A stretch of DNA of 61,402 nucleotides, from contig JANQKY010000070.1 in NCBI GenBank assembly GCA_028280885.1, forward strand, positions 1 to 61,402, read 5' to 3'. Positions 10,909-20,305 of this stretch are shown here, piece by piece; the first letter of the stretch is position 1, and every line of letters starts with the position of its first letter. This DNA comes from Tepidamorphus sp. (lineage in GTDB: Bacteria; Pseudomonadota; Alphaproteobacteria; Rhizobiales; Tepidamorphaceae). A model generated the notes under the pieces. The model saw nothing but the letters and a program-made list of their open reading frames with translations. It was not told where the DNA came from and ran no database searches. The position numbers were made by a program, and so were the translations under genes.

Positions 10909-12525
10909 TTATCCGCCGGTATCGCCGCTGCTCAGGGCGCGCAACGCCGTTTTCAGCACCTTGCCGTTGGCGTTGCGGGGCAGCGGGGCCTCCAGGAAGG
11001 TGATGAAATCCGGCACCTTGTAGTCGGCGAGCCGCTCGGCGCAGAAGGCGCGCAGGTCTTCCTCTGCCGGCGCCGGGTCGCACGCGTGCACGAAGACATG
11101 GGTCTTTTCGCCGAGCACCGGGTCGGGCCGGGCGACGGCGGCGCATTCGATGACGCCGGGGTGATGGACCAGCGTGTTTTCCAACTCGGCCGAGTAGATG
11201 TTGTAGCCGCCGCGGATGATCATGTCCTTCTTGCGGTCGTGCAGCGACAGGAAGCCTTGCGTATCGATCGCGCCGATATCGCCGGACTTCCAGGCGCCGT
11301 CGACGAACCCCGCCGCCGTGCGCTCCGGATCCTGCCAGTAGCCCGGCACGACCATCGGTCCGCCGATCAGCACCTCGCCGTCGGTGCCCGGCGGTACGGG
11401 GCGGCCATGATCGTCGACGATACGGATATCGCCGCACAGGACGGGCTTGCCGACGCTGTCGGGACGGTCGCCGGTTCCCCCCGGCGGCGAGATGGTCGCC
11501 GGCGACGTCACCTCCGTCGAGCCATAGGCGTTCATCAGGATGAGGCCGGGCAGCGCGTCTTTCAGGGCGGCGATCGTCGCCTCGGGCATCGGCGCGCCGC
11601 CGAAGCCGCCGATCCGCCAGGCGCTTAAGTCGTAATCGGCGAAATCCGCGCGCAACAGGCAAAGCGTGTATATCGCCGGCACCAGGATCGAGTAGGTCAT
11701 CCGCTCGCGCGCGGCAAAGCGCAGGAAGGCTTCGGCCTCGAATTGCGGCATGATCAGACTGCAGCCGGCGACCCGGATCATGGTCAGGAGATTGGCGACA
11801 AGACCGGTGACGTGCGAGGCAGGCACCGCGAGCACCGAGCGATCGGCTTTGGTCAGCGCCATGCCGAATTCGTAATGCATGACCGAATGGACGATGTTGA
11901 AATGGGTCAGCATCGCGCCCTTGGGCCTGCCCGTCGTGCCGGACGTATAGAGGATGACGGCGACGTCCTCCTCGTCGAAATCGCGGGGTGGCGCTGCGGC
12001 GACACGCGTTTCGACGAGGGTTTCGAAGGGATCGGCGCCCGGCGCGTTACCGCCGACCGAGAACCGCCGTTCGAGCGCCGGCAGGTCGGCTGCGGCCGGC
12101 AGGCGATCGGTCACCTCGGCGCCGTGGACGAGCATCCGCGCGCCGCAATGGTTGAGGATATAGGTGAGCTCCGGGGTCTGCTCGCGGACGTTTACCGGGA
12201 CAACGATCGCGCCGAGCCGGCTTGCCGCCATCAGCGCGGTCAGGAATTCGGCGCAATTGGGGAGCACCAGCGCGATCCGGTCGCCCTTGCCGAGGCCGGC
12301 GCGATTGAGATTGCCGGCGATCCGGTCGACCTCGGCGTCGAGTTCGGCATAGGTCAGGCGGGTGTCGCCGCAGATGAGCGCCTCGCCGTCGCCGTTGCGG
12401 GTGACGGCGTCACGCAGCATCTGATCGAGGCTGTGCGGACGCTCGGCGAAGCAGCGGACGCGGCGGTCGCCGAAATGCACCTCCTCGCGGATCGGCGGCA
12501 GGGATGGTCGCAGAGGGGTTGGCAT
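10909..12525 (-). CDS. Acyl-CoA synthetase (AMP-forming ligase)
   Basis: Activates a carboxylic acid to its CoA ester through an acyl-adenylate. The 538-residue ANL enzyme has the phosphate loop VILYTSGTTGRPKGAM, the A5 motif NAYGSTEVT, the A7/A8 hinge DRKKDMIIRGGYNIY, and the catalytic lysine region NANGKVLKTALR. It is the last gene of the liv-type importer operon, five bases after the livF-like ATPase stop. This suggests that the imported compound is an aromatic or aliphatic acid that is activated at once. The exact substrate cannot be told from sequence. Confidence 0.9.
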   Translation of the reverse strand: MPTPLRPSLPPIREEVHFGDRRVRCFAERPHSLDQMLRDAVTRNGDGEALICGDTRLTYAELDAEVDRIAGNLNRAGLGKGDRIALVLPNCAEFLTALMAASRLGAIVVPVNVREQTPELTYILNHCGARMLVHGAEVTDRLPAAADLPALERRFSVGGNAPGADPFETLVETRVAAAPPRDFDEEDVAVILYTSGTTGRPKGAMLTHFNIVHSVMHYEFGMALTKADRSVLAVPASHVTGLVANLLTMIRVAGCSLIMPQFEAEAFLRFAARERMTYSILVPAIYTLCLLRADFADYDLSAWRIGGFGGAPMPEATIAALKDALPGLILMNAYGSTEVTSPATISPPGGTGDRPDSVGKPVLCGDIRIVDDHGRPVPPGTDGEVLIGGPMVVPGYWQDPERTAAGFVDGAWKSGDIGAIDTQGFLSLHDRKKDMIIRGGYNIYSAELENTLVHHPGVIECAAVARPDPVLGEKTHVFVHACDPAPAEEDLRAFCAERLADYKVPDFITFLEAPLPRNANGKVLKTALRALSSGDTGG

Positions 12526-12530
12526 GGCGC

Positions 12531-13199
12531 CTAGCCGCCGGACCGGACGATCTCGCCGCGCTCGATCGTCACCTCGCGGTCGAGCACGGAGACGGCGTGG
12601 GTCAGTTCCGACTGGGCGATCAGCGCCGACAGCTTCTCGCCCTTCAGGGTGGCGATCACCTCCGACAGGCGCTGCGCCAGCGCCGGGGCGACGCCCTCGA
12701 AGGGCTCGTCGAGCAAGAGCAGTTTCGATCCGGCGAGCAGGGCGCGGCCGAGCGCCACCAGCTTCTGCTGGCCGCCGGACAGGAGCAGGGCCTTGCGGTC
12801 GCGCATGGCGGCGAGTTCCGGCATCAGGTCGTAGACGAATGTCAGCCCCGCCTGTTGATCGATCGCATCGTTGACCCAGGCCGGCAGCAGCATGTTCTCC
12901 TCAACCGTCAGGTCGGGCACCAGCCGCCTGTCCTCGGGCATGTAGCCGAGCCCCAGCGCCGGGCGGCGATAGGCGTCGAAGGCGGTAACATCCGTTCCAC
13001 CGATCTCGACCGTTCCGGAGACCGGCCTGATCAGGCCCATGATGGTGCGCATGGTCGTCGTCTTGCCGGCGCCGTTGCGGCCGAGCAGGCCGACGATCTC
13101 TCCCTCGGCGATGTCGAGGTCGACGCCGCGCAGGATCGGCACCGACTGGATCTTCACGTCGATCGACTTCAGCGCCAGGATCTTCTGGGACACAGTCAT
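12531..13199 (-). CDS. livF: Branched-chain-type ABC importer ATPase LivF-like
   Basis: Second ATPase of a HAAT (hydrophobic/branched-chain amino acid type) importer. It has 222 residues, with Walker A GLLGRNGAGKTTTMRT, signature LLSGGQQKLVALGRALL and Walker B LLLLDEPFEG. It overlaps the LivG-like gene by four bases. The symbol denotes family position; the ligand is probably a carboxylic acid rather than leucine, given the linked CoA ligase. Confidence 0.88.
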   Translation of the reverse strand: MTVSQKILALKSIDVKIQSVPILRGVDLDIAEGEIVGLLGRNGAGKTTTMRTIMGLIRPVSGTVEIGGTDVTAFDAYRRPALGLGYMPEDRRLVPDLTVEENMLLPAWVNDAIDQQAGLTFVYDLMPELAAMRDRKALLLSGGQQKLVALGRALLAGSKLLLLDEPFEGVAPALAQRLSEVIATLKGEKLSALIAQSELTHAVSVLDREVTIERGEIVRSGG

Positions 13200-13948
13200 T
13201 TCGCCGTCCCCGTCACGTAGCGCTGCACGACCTCGTCGGCGAGGACCTCGTCGGGCGCGTCGTTTGCGACGATCGCGCCGTCATAGAAGGCCAGCACCCG
13301 CTCAGAATAGCGGGTGACGATGTCCATGTCGTGCTCGACGAACAGGATCGTCACGTCGGAGGCCGACAGCGCCTCCATCACCAGGTCCATGATCGGGAAT
13401 TTCTCCTCGGCCGCGACGCCGCTGGTCGGCTCGTCGAGCATCACCACGCGCGGCGTGCCGGAAATCGCCATGGCGATGTCGAGCAGCTTGCGCACGCCGG
13501 CCGACAATTCGCCCATCAGCCGGTCGCTGTAGTCGGCGATCTTGAAGCGCTTGAGGATGTCCATCGCGCGCTCGACGTCATCGGCCCCTTGCGCGCCGCG
13601 CCAGATCGAGGGCGGCCGCTCGGCGTTGATCGAGCGCGAGACCAGCATGTTCTGCAGGACGGTGAGTTCGGCGTAGAGCTGCGGCATCTGGAACGACCGC
13701 CTGATGCCGAGCCGGGTGATCTGGCGCGGCGACAGGCGGGTGATGTCGCGGCCCTGAAACAGGATCCGGCCCCGGTCCGGCTTGATATAGCCGGTCACCA
13801 TGTTGACGAAGGTGGTCTTGCCGGCGCCGTTCGAGCCGATCAGGCTCCAGATGGCGCCTTTCGGCACCTCAACCGACACCTCGCGGGCCGCCGTGACGGC
13901 GCCGAACGTCTTGTTGACGTCCTCGGTGACAAGAATGGCATCGCTCAC
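13196..13948 (-). CDS. livG: Branched-chain-type ABC importer ATPase LivG-like
   Basis: First ATPase of the importer, 250 residues. Walker A is GSNGAGKTTFVNMVTG, Walker B VVMLDEPTSGV, and the signature reads ELSAGVRKLLDIAMAI, where the usual LSGG is LSAG. The family insert KPDRGRILFQGRDITRLSP is present. Four-base overlaps on both sides show tight coupling with livM-like and livF-like genes. Confidence 0.88.
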   Translation of the reverse strand: MSDAILVTEDVNKTFGAVTAAREVSVEVPKGAIWSLIGSNGAGKTTFVNMVTGYIKPDRGRILFQGRDITRLSPRQITRLGIRRSFQMPQLYAELTVLQNMLVSRSINAERPPSIWRGAQGADDVERAMDILKRFKIADYSDRLMGELSAGVRKLLDIAMAISGTPRVVMLDEPTSGVAAEEKFPIMDLVMEALSASDVTILFVEHDMDIVTRYSERVLAFYDGAIVANDAPDEVLADEVVQRYVTGTAK

Positions 13949-14895
13949 GACGTCTCCCTCCGGCGCTTGCGCCAGGCGAGCAGCGATCCGAGCCCGTTGG
14001 GCAGGAGCAGGATCACCGCCAGCAGGAAGATGCCGAGCGAGAGCTGCCAGGTGTTGGGGAAATAGAGGTTAGAGAAGGACCGCACCACCTCCAGCAGCAG
14101 CGAACCGACGAAGACGGCGGGGATCGAAAGATAGCCGCTCAGGATCGCGACGAAGACGAATTCGCCCGACGTCGTCCAATAGGCGGTCTCGGGGTCGACA
14201 TGACCGATCGCCAGCCCTGAGATGACGCCGCCGATGCCGCCGAGAATACCGGCTGCGACATAGCTGAAGACGATCTCCTTGCGCACCGAGGCGCCGAGAT
14301 ACTCGACCCGCAATTCGTTGTCGCGGATGGCGAGCGCGATCAGGCCGCGTTCGGAATCGAAGAAGGTGCGCACCAGCCCGCCGGCGATGACGACGATCGC
14401 GCAGGTATAGACATAGAGCGACAGCCCGAGCGCCCGGCCCTCCGGCGCGTAGCCGAGGAAGGTGGGGGCGGCGACATTGAGGCCGTCGGTGCCGCCGAGC
14501 GCCGTCATCTTGGATAGGAACCCATAGAGGATCATCGACAGCGACAGGGTCAGCATGGCGAAGAAGATGCCGCGATAGGTGGCAAGCAGCGGGCCGAAGA
14601 TCATGCCGGTTATCCCGGAGGCGATGATGCCGAGCGCGGTCAACAGGAAGATGTCGGTGATGCCGGTCCAGTTGGCCATCAGGCCGGCGACATAGGCGCC
14701 GATGCAGAAATAGAGGCCCTGGCCGAAGGAGACGAGGCCGGCCCGCATCAGGCAGACGATGCCGAGCGCGACGAGGCCCTTCGCAAAGGCCATTGTGGTC
14801 AGGAACATCGCCCATTCGGGCAGCAGCAGGCCGACGACGATCAGGGCCACGAAGCCGATCGCGCAGATGACGGGAAGGGAGCGGGTCGCACTCAT
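13945..14895 (-). CDS. livM: Branched-chain-type ABC permease LivM-like
   Basis: Inner-membrane permease of the importer with 316 residues and roughly eight to nine hydrophobic segments, beginning ICAIGFVALIVVGLLLPEW. The family element GRALVAIRDNE-like coupling region appears as RGLIALAIRDNELRVEYLGA, which contacts the ATPases. Overlaps livH-like and livG-like genes by four bases each. Confidence 0.88.
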   Translation of the reverse strand: MSATRSLPVICAIGFVALIVVGLLLPEWAMFLTTMAFAKGLVALGIVCLMRAGLVSFGQGLYFCIGAYVAGLMANWTGITDIFLLTALGIIASGITGMIFGPLLATYRGIFFAMLTLSLSMILYGFLSKMTALGGTDGLNVAAPTFLGYAPEGRALGLSLYVYTCAIVVIAGGLVRTFFDSERGLIALAIRDNELRVEYLGASVRKEIVFSYVAAGILGGIGGVISGLAIGHVDPETAYWTTSGEFVFVAILSGYLSIPAVFVGSLLLEVVRSFSNLYFPNTWQLSLGIFLLAVILLLPNGLGSLLAWRKRRRETS

Positions 14896-15794
14896 ATCTT
14901 GCGCGCCTCCGTCTTGCTGAACAGGCCCTCGGGCCGGAACACCAGGACGACCGCCATCACCAGATAGATGATGAACAGTTCGGCCTCCGGCAAAAGATGG
15001 ACGGAGGCCGCGCGGGCGATCCCGACGAACAGCGCGCCGATCGCCGCCCCCTCGATCGAGCCGAGGCCGCCGATGATGACGACGGCAAACGCGATGATGA
15101 TGACGTTGACGCCGATACCAGGCGAGACGGAGATCATCGGCGCGGTCAGCGCCCCGCCCAGCGCTGCCAGGAAGACGCCGACGGTGAAGCAGACGAGGAA
15201 GACCCGGTCGACGTTGACGCCCATGGTCTGGCTCATCTCGCGGTCATGGATGACGGCGAGCACCACCTTGCCGCGCCGCGTGCGGTTCAGGAAGAACCAG
15301 ACGGCGAGGCCGGACATGATCGCCACCGCGATGACGAGGAAGTCGTAGGCGACATAGAACAGCGGGCCGAGCTCGACATTGCCGAGCAGCGAATAGGGCT
15401 CGGAGACGAACAGCGGCGTCACGCCCCAGATCAGCTTCATGACGTCTTCCAGGATCAGGAAGACGCCATAGGTGACCAGCACGACGATGACGTGGTCGCG
15501 GTCGTAGAAGTGGCGCAAGAGGCCGCGTTCGAGCAACGGCCCGAGGACAACCGCGACCAGCAGCGCGCCGATCACCATCGCCAGGTAGCTGCCCATCGGA
15601 AAGGCGTCACCGCCCAGCGCGAAATAGGCGCCGACCGCGCTCGCCGTCGCATAGGCGCCGATCGCGTAGAGGCTGCCATGGGCGAGGTTCAGGATGTTGA
15701 GGACGCCGAAGACCAACGTCAGGCCGACGGAGACGATGAACAGCCAGGCGCCGTAGATCAGTCCGTCGACGAGGATGAATGCGAGAAGCTCCAT
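14892..15794 (-). CDS. livH: Branched-chain-type ABC permease LivH-like
   Basis: Partner permease, 300 residues, with the family N-terminus GLIYGAWLFIVSVGLTLVFG and NLAHGSLYAIGAY. The cytoplasmic coupling loop is VLAVIHDREMSQTMGVN. It lies 93 bases after the solute-binding protein gene. Confidence 0.88.
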   Translation of the reverse strand: MELLAFILVDGLIYGAWLFIVSVGLTLVFGVLNILNLAHGSLYAIGAYATASAVGAYFALGGDAFPMGSYLAMVIGALLVAVVLGPLLERGLLRHFYDRDHVIVVLVTYGVFLILEDVMKLIWGVTPLFVSEPYSLLGNVELGPLFYVAYDFLVIAVAIMSGLAVWFFLNRTRRGKVVLAVIHDREMSQTMGVNVDRVFLVCFTVGVFLAALGGALTAPMISVSPGIGVNVIIIAFAVVIIGGLGSIEGAAIGALFVGIARAASVHLLPEAELFIIYLVMAVVLVFRPEGLFSKTEARKI

Positions 15795-15887
15795 CGATGC
15801 CCTTTATTGGTCGCCGCTTAAGGGGAAGAGCGCCCGCCGTCGACAAACGGCGGGTGCCATGGTCGGAGTGCAGGGCCTCAGGCCCCG

Positions 15888-17219
15888 TCAGTCGCACTTG
15901 GCGCCGGGGAAGCCTTCCTTGATCCACTCGACGGCCTTGACGCCGTCGGGCGGGTTGACGCATTCGGCGGCGTAATACTCGATGTCGACCAGCGTCATCT
16001 TGCCCGTCTCGGCGTCCCATTTGGTGGTGCCGATGGCGTTGGGCTGGATCGCCTGGTGGCCGTTGCCGAGCGCCATCTTGATGGTGCCGGAGGGGGCTTC
16101 CCATTCCAGGCCCTTCATGGCGGCGGCCAGTTGCTCGGCGGTCGGCTTGGTGCCGCCGTTCTCGGCCATCGCCTTCTCGACCGCGGTCTTCAGGCCGAGA
16201 AGCGCCTGCCACATGCGGAACGGCGCCTGGACCGGGAAGGTGTCGTGTTCCTTCTCATAGGCTTCCCAGAGTACGTCGGTCAGTTCCGTCGCCTTGGGCT
16301 TCGCCGACAGGCCGTTCATGCCGCGCGCGCCGATGATGACGCCGTCGGGCATCTTGTTGCCGAGCTGCGGGATGACGTGGTCGCCGGCGGCAAGGGCGAC
16401 CTGGCTGCGCTCGAACAGGCCGCGTGGGCCTGCCTGCAGGACGAAGGCCTGCAGGTCGCCGCCCCAGAGGCTGGAATGGACGACATCGGCATTGTCGCGA
16501 ATGAGCGCGGAGATCTCCGTGCCGTACTGGCCGGCGAAGATCTTCGGGAACAGGGCGGTGTCGGTCGTCGCGTCCGGCATGATCACCGACATGGAGGCGA
16601 CGAAGTCGGCCCAGGAGTCCTGGCCCCAGGCATAGTCCTGGTTGATGCCGGCAAAGGTGCCGACCTCGACGCCGCGGGACTTCATGTATTTGGCCAGCGA
16701 GATGTTATCCATCGCCGCATGGGCCGCGGTGCGGAACACATAGGCGTATTCGCCCTCCTCGAAGACGCGCGGCGTGCCGCAGTCGTAGAGGATGGTGAAG
16801 GCCTTCAATTCGTCGGCGACCGGCGGGATCGCCAGGCAGTCGCCGGAAGAGACATAGCCGACGACGGCGTCGACCTTCTCGCGCTGGACGAGGTTCCGGA
16901 ATTCCTGCACCTGCTTCGTCGCCCCGCCGGCCTCGTCGACCGGAATGGCCTCGATGGTCATGCCGCCGAAGCCTTTCTTGTCATAGGGCGGGGGCAGGAT
17001 ACCGCCCTCGTTCAGCATCTCAATCATGAGCTTGCCGCCGTGCCAGGCCGGAACGCCGAAGCTTTCTGCCGCGCCACCCGACAGGAATGTGACGACGCCG
17101 ATCTTGAAGGTGTCCTCCGCCTTGGCGGTTCCCATCCCCAGCATACCGACGGCCGCGACCGCCGCCAGCAGGCGCGACGTCAGCCGCCCCGCGCTGGATT
17201 TTCTTACCCTATCGATCAT
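15888..17219 (-). CDS. HAAT-type periplasmic substrate-binding protein
   Basis: Captures the ligand for the LivHMGF-type importer. A 443-residue type I periplasmic binding protein with a signal peptide (LLAAVAAVGMLGMGTAKA, cleavage about residue 35) and the family opening FKIGVVTFLSGGAAE. It is longer than LivJ (about 367 residues), as seen in binding proteins for aromatic acids, urea-like or amide ligands. First gene of the operon; the 87-base gap to the upstream gntR gene holds its promoter. Confidence 0.88.
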   Translation of the reverse strand: MIDRVRKSSAGRLTSRLLAAVAAVGMLGMGTAKAEDTFKIGVVTFLSGGAAESFGVPAWHGGKLMIEMLNEGGILPPPYDKKGFGGMTIEAIPVDEAGGATKQVQEFRNLVQREKVDAVVGYVSSGDCLAIPPVADELKAFTILYDCGTPRVFEEGEYAYVFRTAAHAAMDNISLAKYMKSRGVEVGTFAGINQDYAWGQDSWADFVASMSVIMPDATTDTALFPKIFAGQYGTEISALIRDNADVVHSSLWGGDLQAFVLQAGPRGLFERSQVALAAGDHVIPQLGNKMPDGVIIGARGMNGLSAKPKATELTDVLWEAYEKEHDTFPVQAPFRMWQALLGLKTAVEKAMAENGGTKPTAEQLAAAMKGLEWEAPSGTIKMALGNGHQAIQPNAIGTTKWDAETGKMTLVDIEYYAAECVNPPDGVKAVEWIKEGFPGAKCD

Positions 17220-17306
17220 GGCATTTCCTCCCGATTTGGTTCTTTGCGTATTGAAACCAGTCTAGCGGCTTAACGGATACATTGTCATGCCGCGGCAGCA
17301 TCGTCG

Positions 17307-18056
17307 TCATGCCTCCCCGGTTGTCCGGCACGCCGAAATCGGCGCATCGAGCGGCAGGCCGGCCAGTTCGAAGCCGCGCTTGAAATCCTCGATGTGCCGG
17401 CGCATCCAGGTGCGCGCCGTGTCCGGATCCTGCGCGCGGATGGCGGCGATGATCGCCCGATGCGCGACGATCTGCCGGTCGGCCGCCCCCGGCAGGCGCG
17501 GCGCCAGCACCTCCATGCCCGAATAGAGCAGGAAGCCGATCGGTTCGCGGGCAAGCTGCAGGGCCCGGTTGTTGCCGGCGGTCGCCACCTTGTCGTGGAA
17601 CTCGGTATCGATCGCGACCTGGCTCTGGCCTGCTTCCGTCGCCCGTTCGAGCCGTTCCTGCGTGTCGTCGAGGGCGGCAAGTGCCTCGGGGCCGGCGAAG
17701 CGGGCGGCCAGTTCGGCCGAGAGCGGCTCGATTGCCAGCGCGACGTGCCACAATTCGAGAAAGCTGACGTCGAGCATGCGCAGCGCGCGGGTATGGCGCG
17801 AGGTGAGATCCTTGGCGCGCGGCAGGCTGACGACGAGCTTGCGCGGCGAGGGGCGGCGCACCAGGCCTTCGCTTTCCAGGAGCCGGATGCCCTCGCGGAT
17901 CGTCGAGCGGTTGACGCCGAAACTTTCAGCAAGATCGATCTCGCCGGGAAGCTGGTCACCGGGCCGCAGGGTGCCGTCGAGGATCTGCGCCTCGAGCTCG
18001 GCGGAGAAGAGCTCATAGGCATGGGCAACCCGAAGCTTCTTCGGCTTCAGCGTCAT
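17307..18056 (-). CDS. GntR-family regulator, FadR/FCD subgroup
   Basis: Ligand-responsive repressor, probably of the adjacent importer operon. 249 residues from the chosen ATG at 18056. An N-terminal winged helix (PGEIDLAESFGVNRSTIREGIRLLESEGLV) is followed by an FCD effector domain with the metal-binding D...H...H pattern (FHDKVATAGNN, HRAIIAAIRAQD, MRRHIEDF). An upstream in-frame start at 18116 would add 20 residues of low-complexity sequence and would overlap a palindromic site, so 18056 is preferred. It runs in the same direction as the liv operon. Confidence 0.87.
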   Translation of the reverse strand: MTLKPKKLRVAHAYELFSAELEAQILDGTLRPGDQLPGEIDLAESFGVNRSTIREGIRLLESEGLVRRPSPRKLVVSLPRAKDLTSRHTRALRMLDVSFLELWHVALAIEPLSAELAARFAGPEALAALDDTQERLERATEAGQSQVAIDTEFHDKVATAGNNRALQLAREPIGFLLYSGMEVLAPRLPGAADRQIVAHRAIIAAIRAQDPDTARTWMRRHIEDFKRGFELAGLPLDAPISACRTTGEA

Positions 18057-18106
18057 CGAACGGCATCGCCTCCCATGCGCACCGGCCGGTGCGCGCCAGA
18101 CTGTCT

Positions 18107-18137
18107 TTGTCGACAATTATTGTCTGTTTGTCGGACA
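18107..18137. promoter_or_regulatory. Two palindromes typical of FCD-GntR operators
   Basis: TTGTCGACAA at 18107-18116 is a perfect 10-base palindrome, and TGTCGGACA at 18129-18137 is a second short one. TTGT-N2-ACAA is the usual half-site style of FadR/LldR-type regulators. The pair lies just upstream of the GntR gene start, consistent with autoregulation. Confidence 0.55.
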
Positions 18138-18249
18138 CTAAGTCGATCCATCCCCCCCTGTCAAACCGGCGGAGCCGGGCCGGATGTGCCAGGTAGGTCG
18201 TGGTGGGCCGAACGAGCGATGGGCGCGTCAATCGACGCCGGATTGGCCG

Positions 18250-19020
18250 TCAGGCGCGCGCGGCGAGGATGGCGGAGACGGCATCGCCGATGCCGTCGGC
18301 AAGGGCGGTCGGCGGCATGTCGGCCTTTTGCTCATCGCCCGGCCGGTATTTGCCGGTGCGAACCAGATAGGCCGCGGCAACACCGGCCTTCAGCGCGCCG
18401 GCGATATCGGCTTCGGCATCGTCACCGATCATTGCGACGTCGCCGATCGCGCAGCCCATGCTGGAGGCTGCGGCTGCGAAGAAGGCCGGGGCCGGTTTGC
18501 CCATGACGATCGGCTCGACCCGGCTTGCGTATTGCAGCGCGGCGACGAAGGCGCCGGCATCGATGCTGAGGTCGCCATCGGCATCCTGGAAGACGCGGTT
18601 GGTCGCAAGCGCCAGAAACGGCGTGCCGCCGGCGAGTGCGCGGAAGGCCGCGTTCAGGGTGTCGTATGTGAAGAAGCGCCCGGCATCGCCGACGACGACG
18701 GCCGTCCGATCCGCCGCCGCGCAGCCGGAGAAATCGACCTCAAGGTCGGGATGGACGAGCAGATGCGGCGTGTATCCGGCCTCGTCAAGCCAGGTGACGG
18801 CGGCGATCGCCGGGGTGAAGACATGATCGCGCTCAACGGTCAGCCCGAAGCCGGCAAGCTGGTCGAGGATCGCGGCGCGCGGCTTGCTGGTGGTGTTGGT
18901 GACGAAGCGAAAGGGCAGCCCGGCGGCGTTCAGGCGCTTAATCGCCGCCGTCGCGCCGGGCAGCAGCGACGGGCCGGAATAGACCACGCCGGACAGGTCG
19001 ATCAGGACGCCTTTCACCAT
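18250..19020 (-). CDS. HAD-IIA family phosphatase, LHPP-like
   Basis: A 256-residue haloacid-dehalogenase-type hydrolase. Motif I is DLSGVVYSG, where the second acid is replaced by serine as in the LHPP/TIGR01458 group (DISGV). FVTNTTSKPR is motif II, and GDDAEADIAGALKAG is the motif IV acid pair. Family members hydrolyse phospho-lysine/histidine, pyrophosphate or sugar phosphates; the substrate here is open. The start at 19020 was chosen because it begins at the conserved MVKGVLIDLSG; an upstream extension looks non-coding. Divergent from a LysR gene. Confidence 0.85.
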   Translation of the reverse strand: MVKGVLIDLSGVVYSGPSLLPGATAAIKRLNAAGLPFRFVTNTTSKPRAAILDQLAGFGLTVERDHVFTPAIAAVTWLDEAGYTPHLLVHPDLEVDFSGCAAADRTAVVVGDAGRFFTYDTLNAAFRALAGGTPFLALATNRVFQDADGDLSIDAGAFVAALQYASRVEPIVMGKPAPAFFAAAASSMGCAIGDVAMIGDDAEADIAGALKAGVAAAYLVRTGKYRPGDEQKADMPPTALADGIGDAVSAILAARA

Positions 19021-19126
19021 GGAAAAACGATGCGGCCACGGGGCGGCGAGGTCAACCGGTAACGCCGCTTTCCCTGGACCGTTTCCGCGTCCAGAATGGC
19101 GTGAACCGCATCCGACCGAGAGAGCC

Positions 19127-20104
19127 ATGGCCGGCGACCACAAACTCAATGCCTATATCTATTTCGAGGCGGTCGCCCGCCGCGGCGCGATCAACCGGGC
19201 CGCCGAGGAATTGTCGATCTCGCCCTCGGCCGTCAGCCAGCAGATCAAGCTTCTGGAGCAGCAGATGGGCGTCCGGCTGTTCCGCAAGGACGGGCGGCGG
19301 CTGAGCCTGACGCTGGAAGGCGAGCAGCTTTTCCAGGCAAGTTCGACGGCGATGCGCATCCTGCGCGATGCGCGCCAGAGCCTCGGCGCATCGAAGACCG
19401 CGCGGCGGCTTAACTTACGGGTCGCGCCCAGTTTCGGGGTGCGCTGGCTCGGGCCCAGGCTGTCGGATTTCATCGGCCGCAATCCGGGATGGGACCTCCG
19501 CATCGACGCGGCGCCCGATCCGACCAATTTCGATCTGGAGATCATGGATCTCGACATCCGCTACGGCCTCGGCGACTGGACCGGCCTGTTCGCCGCCCCG
19601 CTGACCTGCGACTATGTCCTGCCGCTGTGCAGTCCGGACTATCGCGCGCGCATGCTGGAGGGCGACGATATCTGGGCGGAGGCGCGGCTGATCGACAGCG
19701 CGCGGGCCCTGTTGCAGTGGGACCCGTGGCTCCTGCGCAACGGGATCGAAGCGCGGAATGACAAGGCGATCCTGATGGACCGCTCGTCGATGGCGATCCA
19801 GCTTGCGCTCGACGGGATCGGCGTCGTGCTGGAATCGCTTGCGGTTGCGAGCAAGGCGGTGCTGTCGGGCGGGCTGGTACCACTCACGCCGGCGATCCCG
19901 GTCGTTGCCTTCGAGGCCTACTGGCTGATCTGCCCGTCGCGGCATTTGAGCCGCAAGGCGGTTCGCACCTTCCGGGAGTGGCTCGCCGACGCGGTCGAGG
20001 CGCATGAGAAGGACGTCGCCGACATCCTCGCCGCCCATCGCATGAGCATCGACCACATCGACGCGCCGGCTGAGCTGGTGGTGCGGATGGCGGGCAAGCG
20101 GTGA
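19127..20104 (+). CDS. LysR-family regulator, GcvA-like
   Basis: 325 residues from the ATG at 19127. The helix-turn-helix is GAINRAAEELSISPSAVSQQ and the effector domain opens LNLRVAPSFGVRWLGPRL, the pattern of the GcvA/AmpR branch. The ATG at 19127 was preferred to the in-frame one at 19019 because the added 36 residues overlap the divergent HAD gene and look non-coding. Target unknown; neighbours are the divergent HAD gene and the convergent TRAP operon. Confidence 0.85.
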   Translation: MAGDHKLNAYIYFEAVARRGAINRAAEELSISPSAVSQQIKLLEQQMGVRLFRKDGRRLSLTLEGEQLFQASSTAMRILRDARQSLGASKTARRLNLRVAPSFGVRWLGPRLSDFIGRNPGWDLRIDAAPDPTNFDLEIMDLDIRYGLGDWTGLFAAPLTCDYVLPLCSPDYRARMLEGDDIWAEARLIDSARALLQWDPWLLRNGIEARNDKAILMDRSSMAIQLALDGIGVVLESLAVASKAVLSGGLVPLTPAIPVVAFEAYWLICPSRHLSRKAVRTFREWLADAVEAHEKDVADILAAHRMSIDHIDAPAELVVRMAGKR

Positions 20105-20165
20105 TTGCGATAGCGGCTAAGTTGATGCATCTTCCTTGTTGAAAGGCTTCCAGCCCGCTTGGCAC

Positions 20166-20240
20166 GGCCTTAGCTCTCCCTCCCCCTTGTGGGGGAGGGT
20201 CGGGGTGGGGGGCCGCCCGCAAGGGCGGCTTCGGGAGCGC
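20166..20240. repeat. Double hairpin between convergent operons
   Basis: CCCTCCCCC at 20178-20186 pairs with GGGGGAGGG at 20191-20199 (nine pairs, four-base loop), and GCCGCCC at 20212-20218 pairs with GGGCGGC at 20223-20229. It lies between the convergent LysR and TRAP dctM stops and may be a bidirectional transcription stop or a REP-type element; it resembles part of, but is not the same as, the 5988 and 60618 repeats. Confidence 0.6.
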
Positions 20241-20305
20241 CGGAGGCGATCTCGAACCAGCGGACGGTTCCGCCGGTAAATGAGCCAATCCAAGCCCAGC
20301 CGGCC

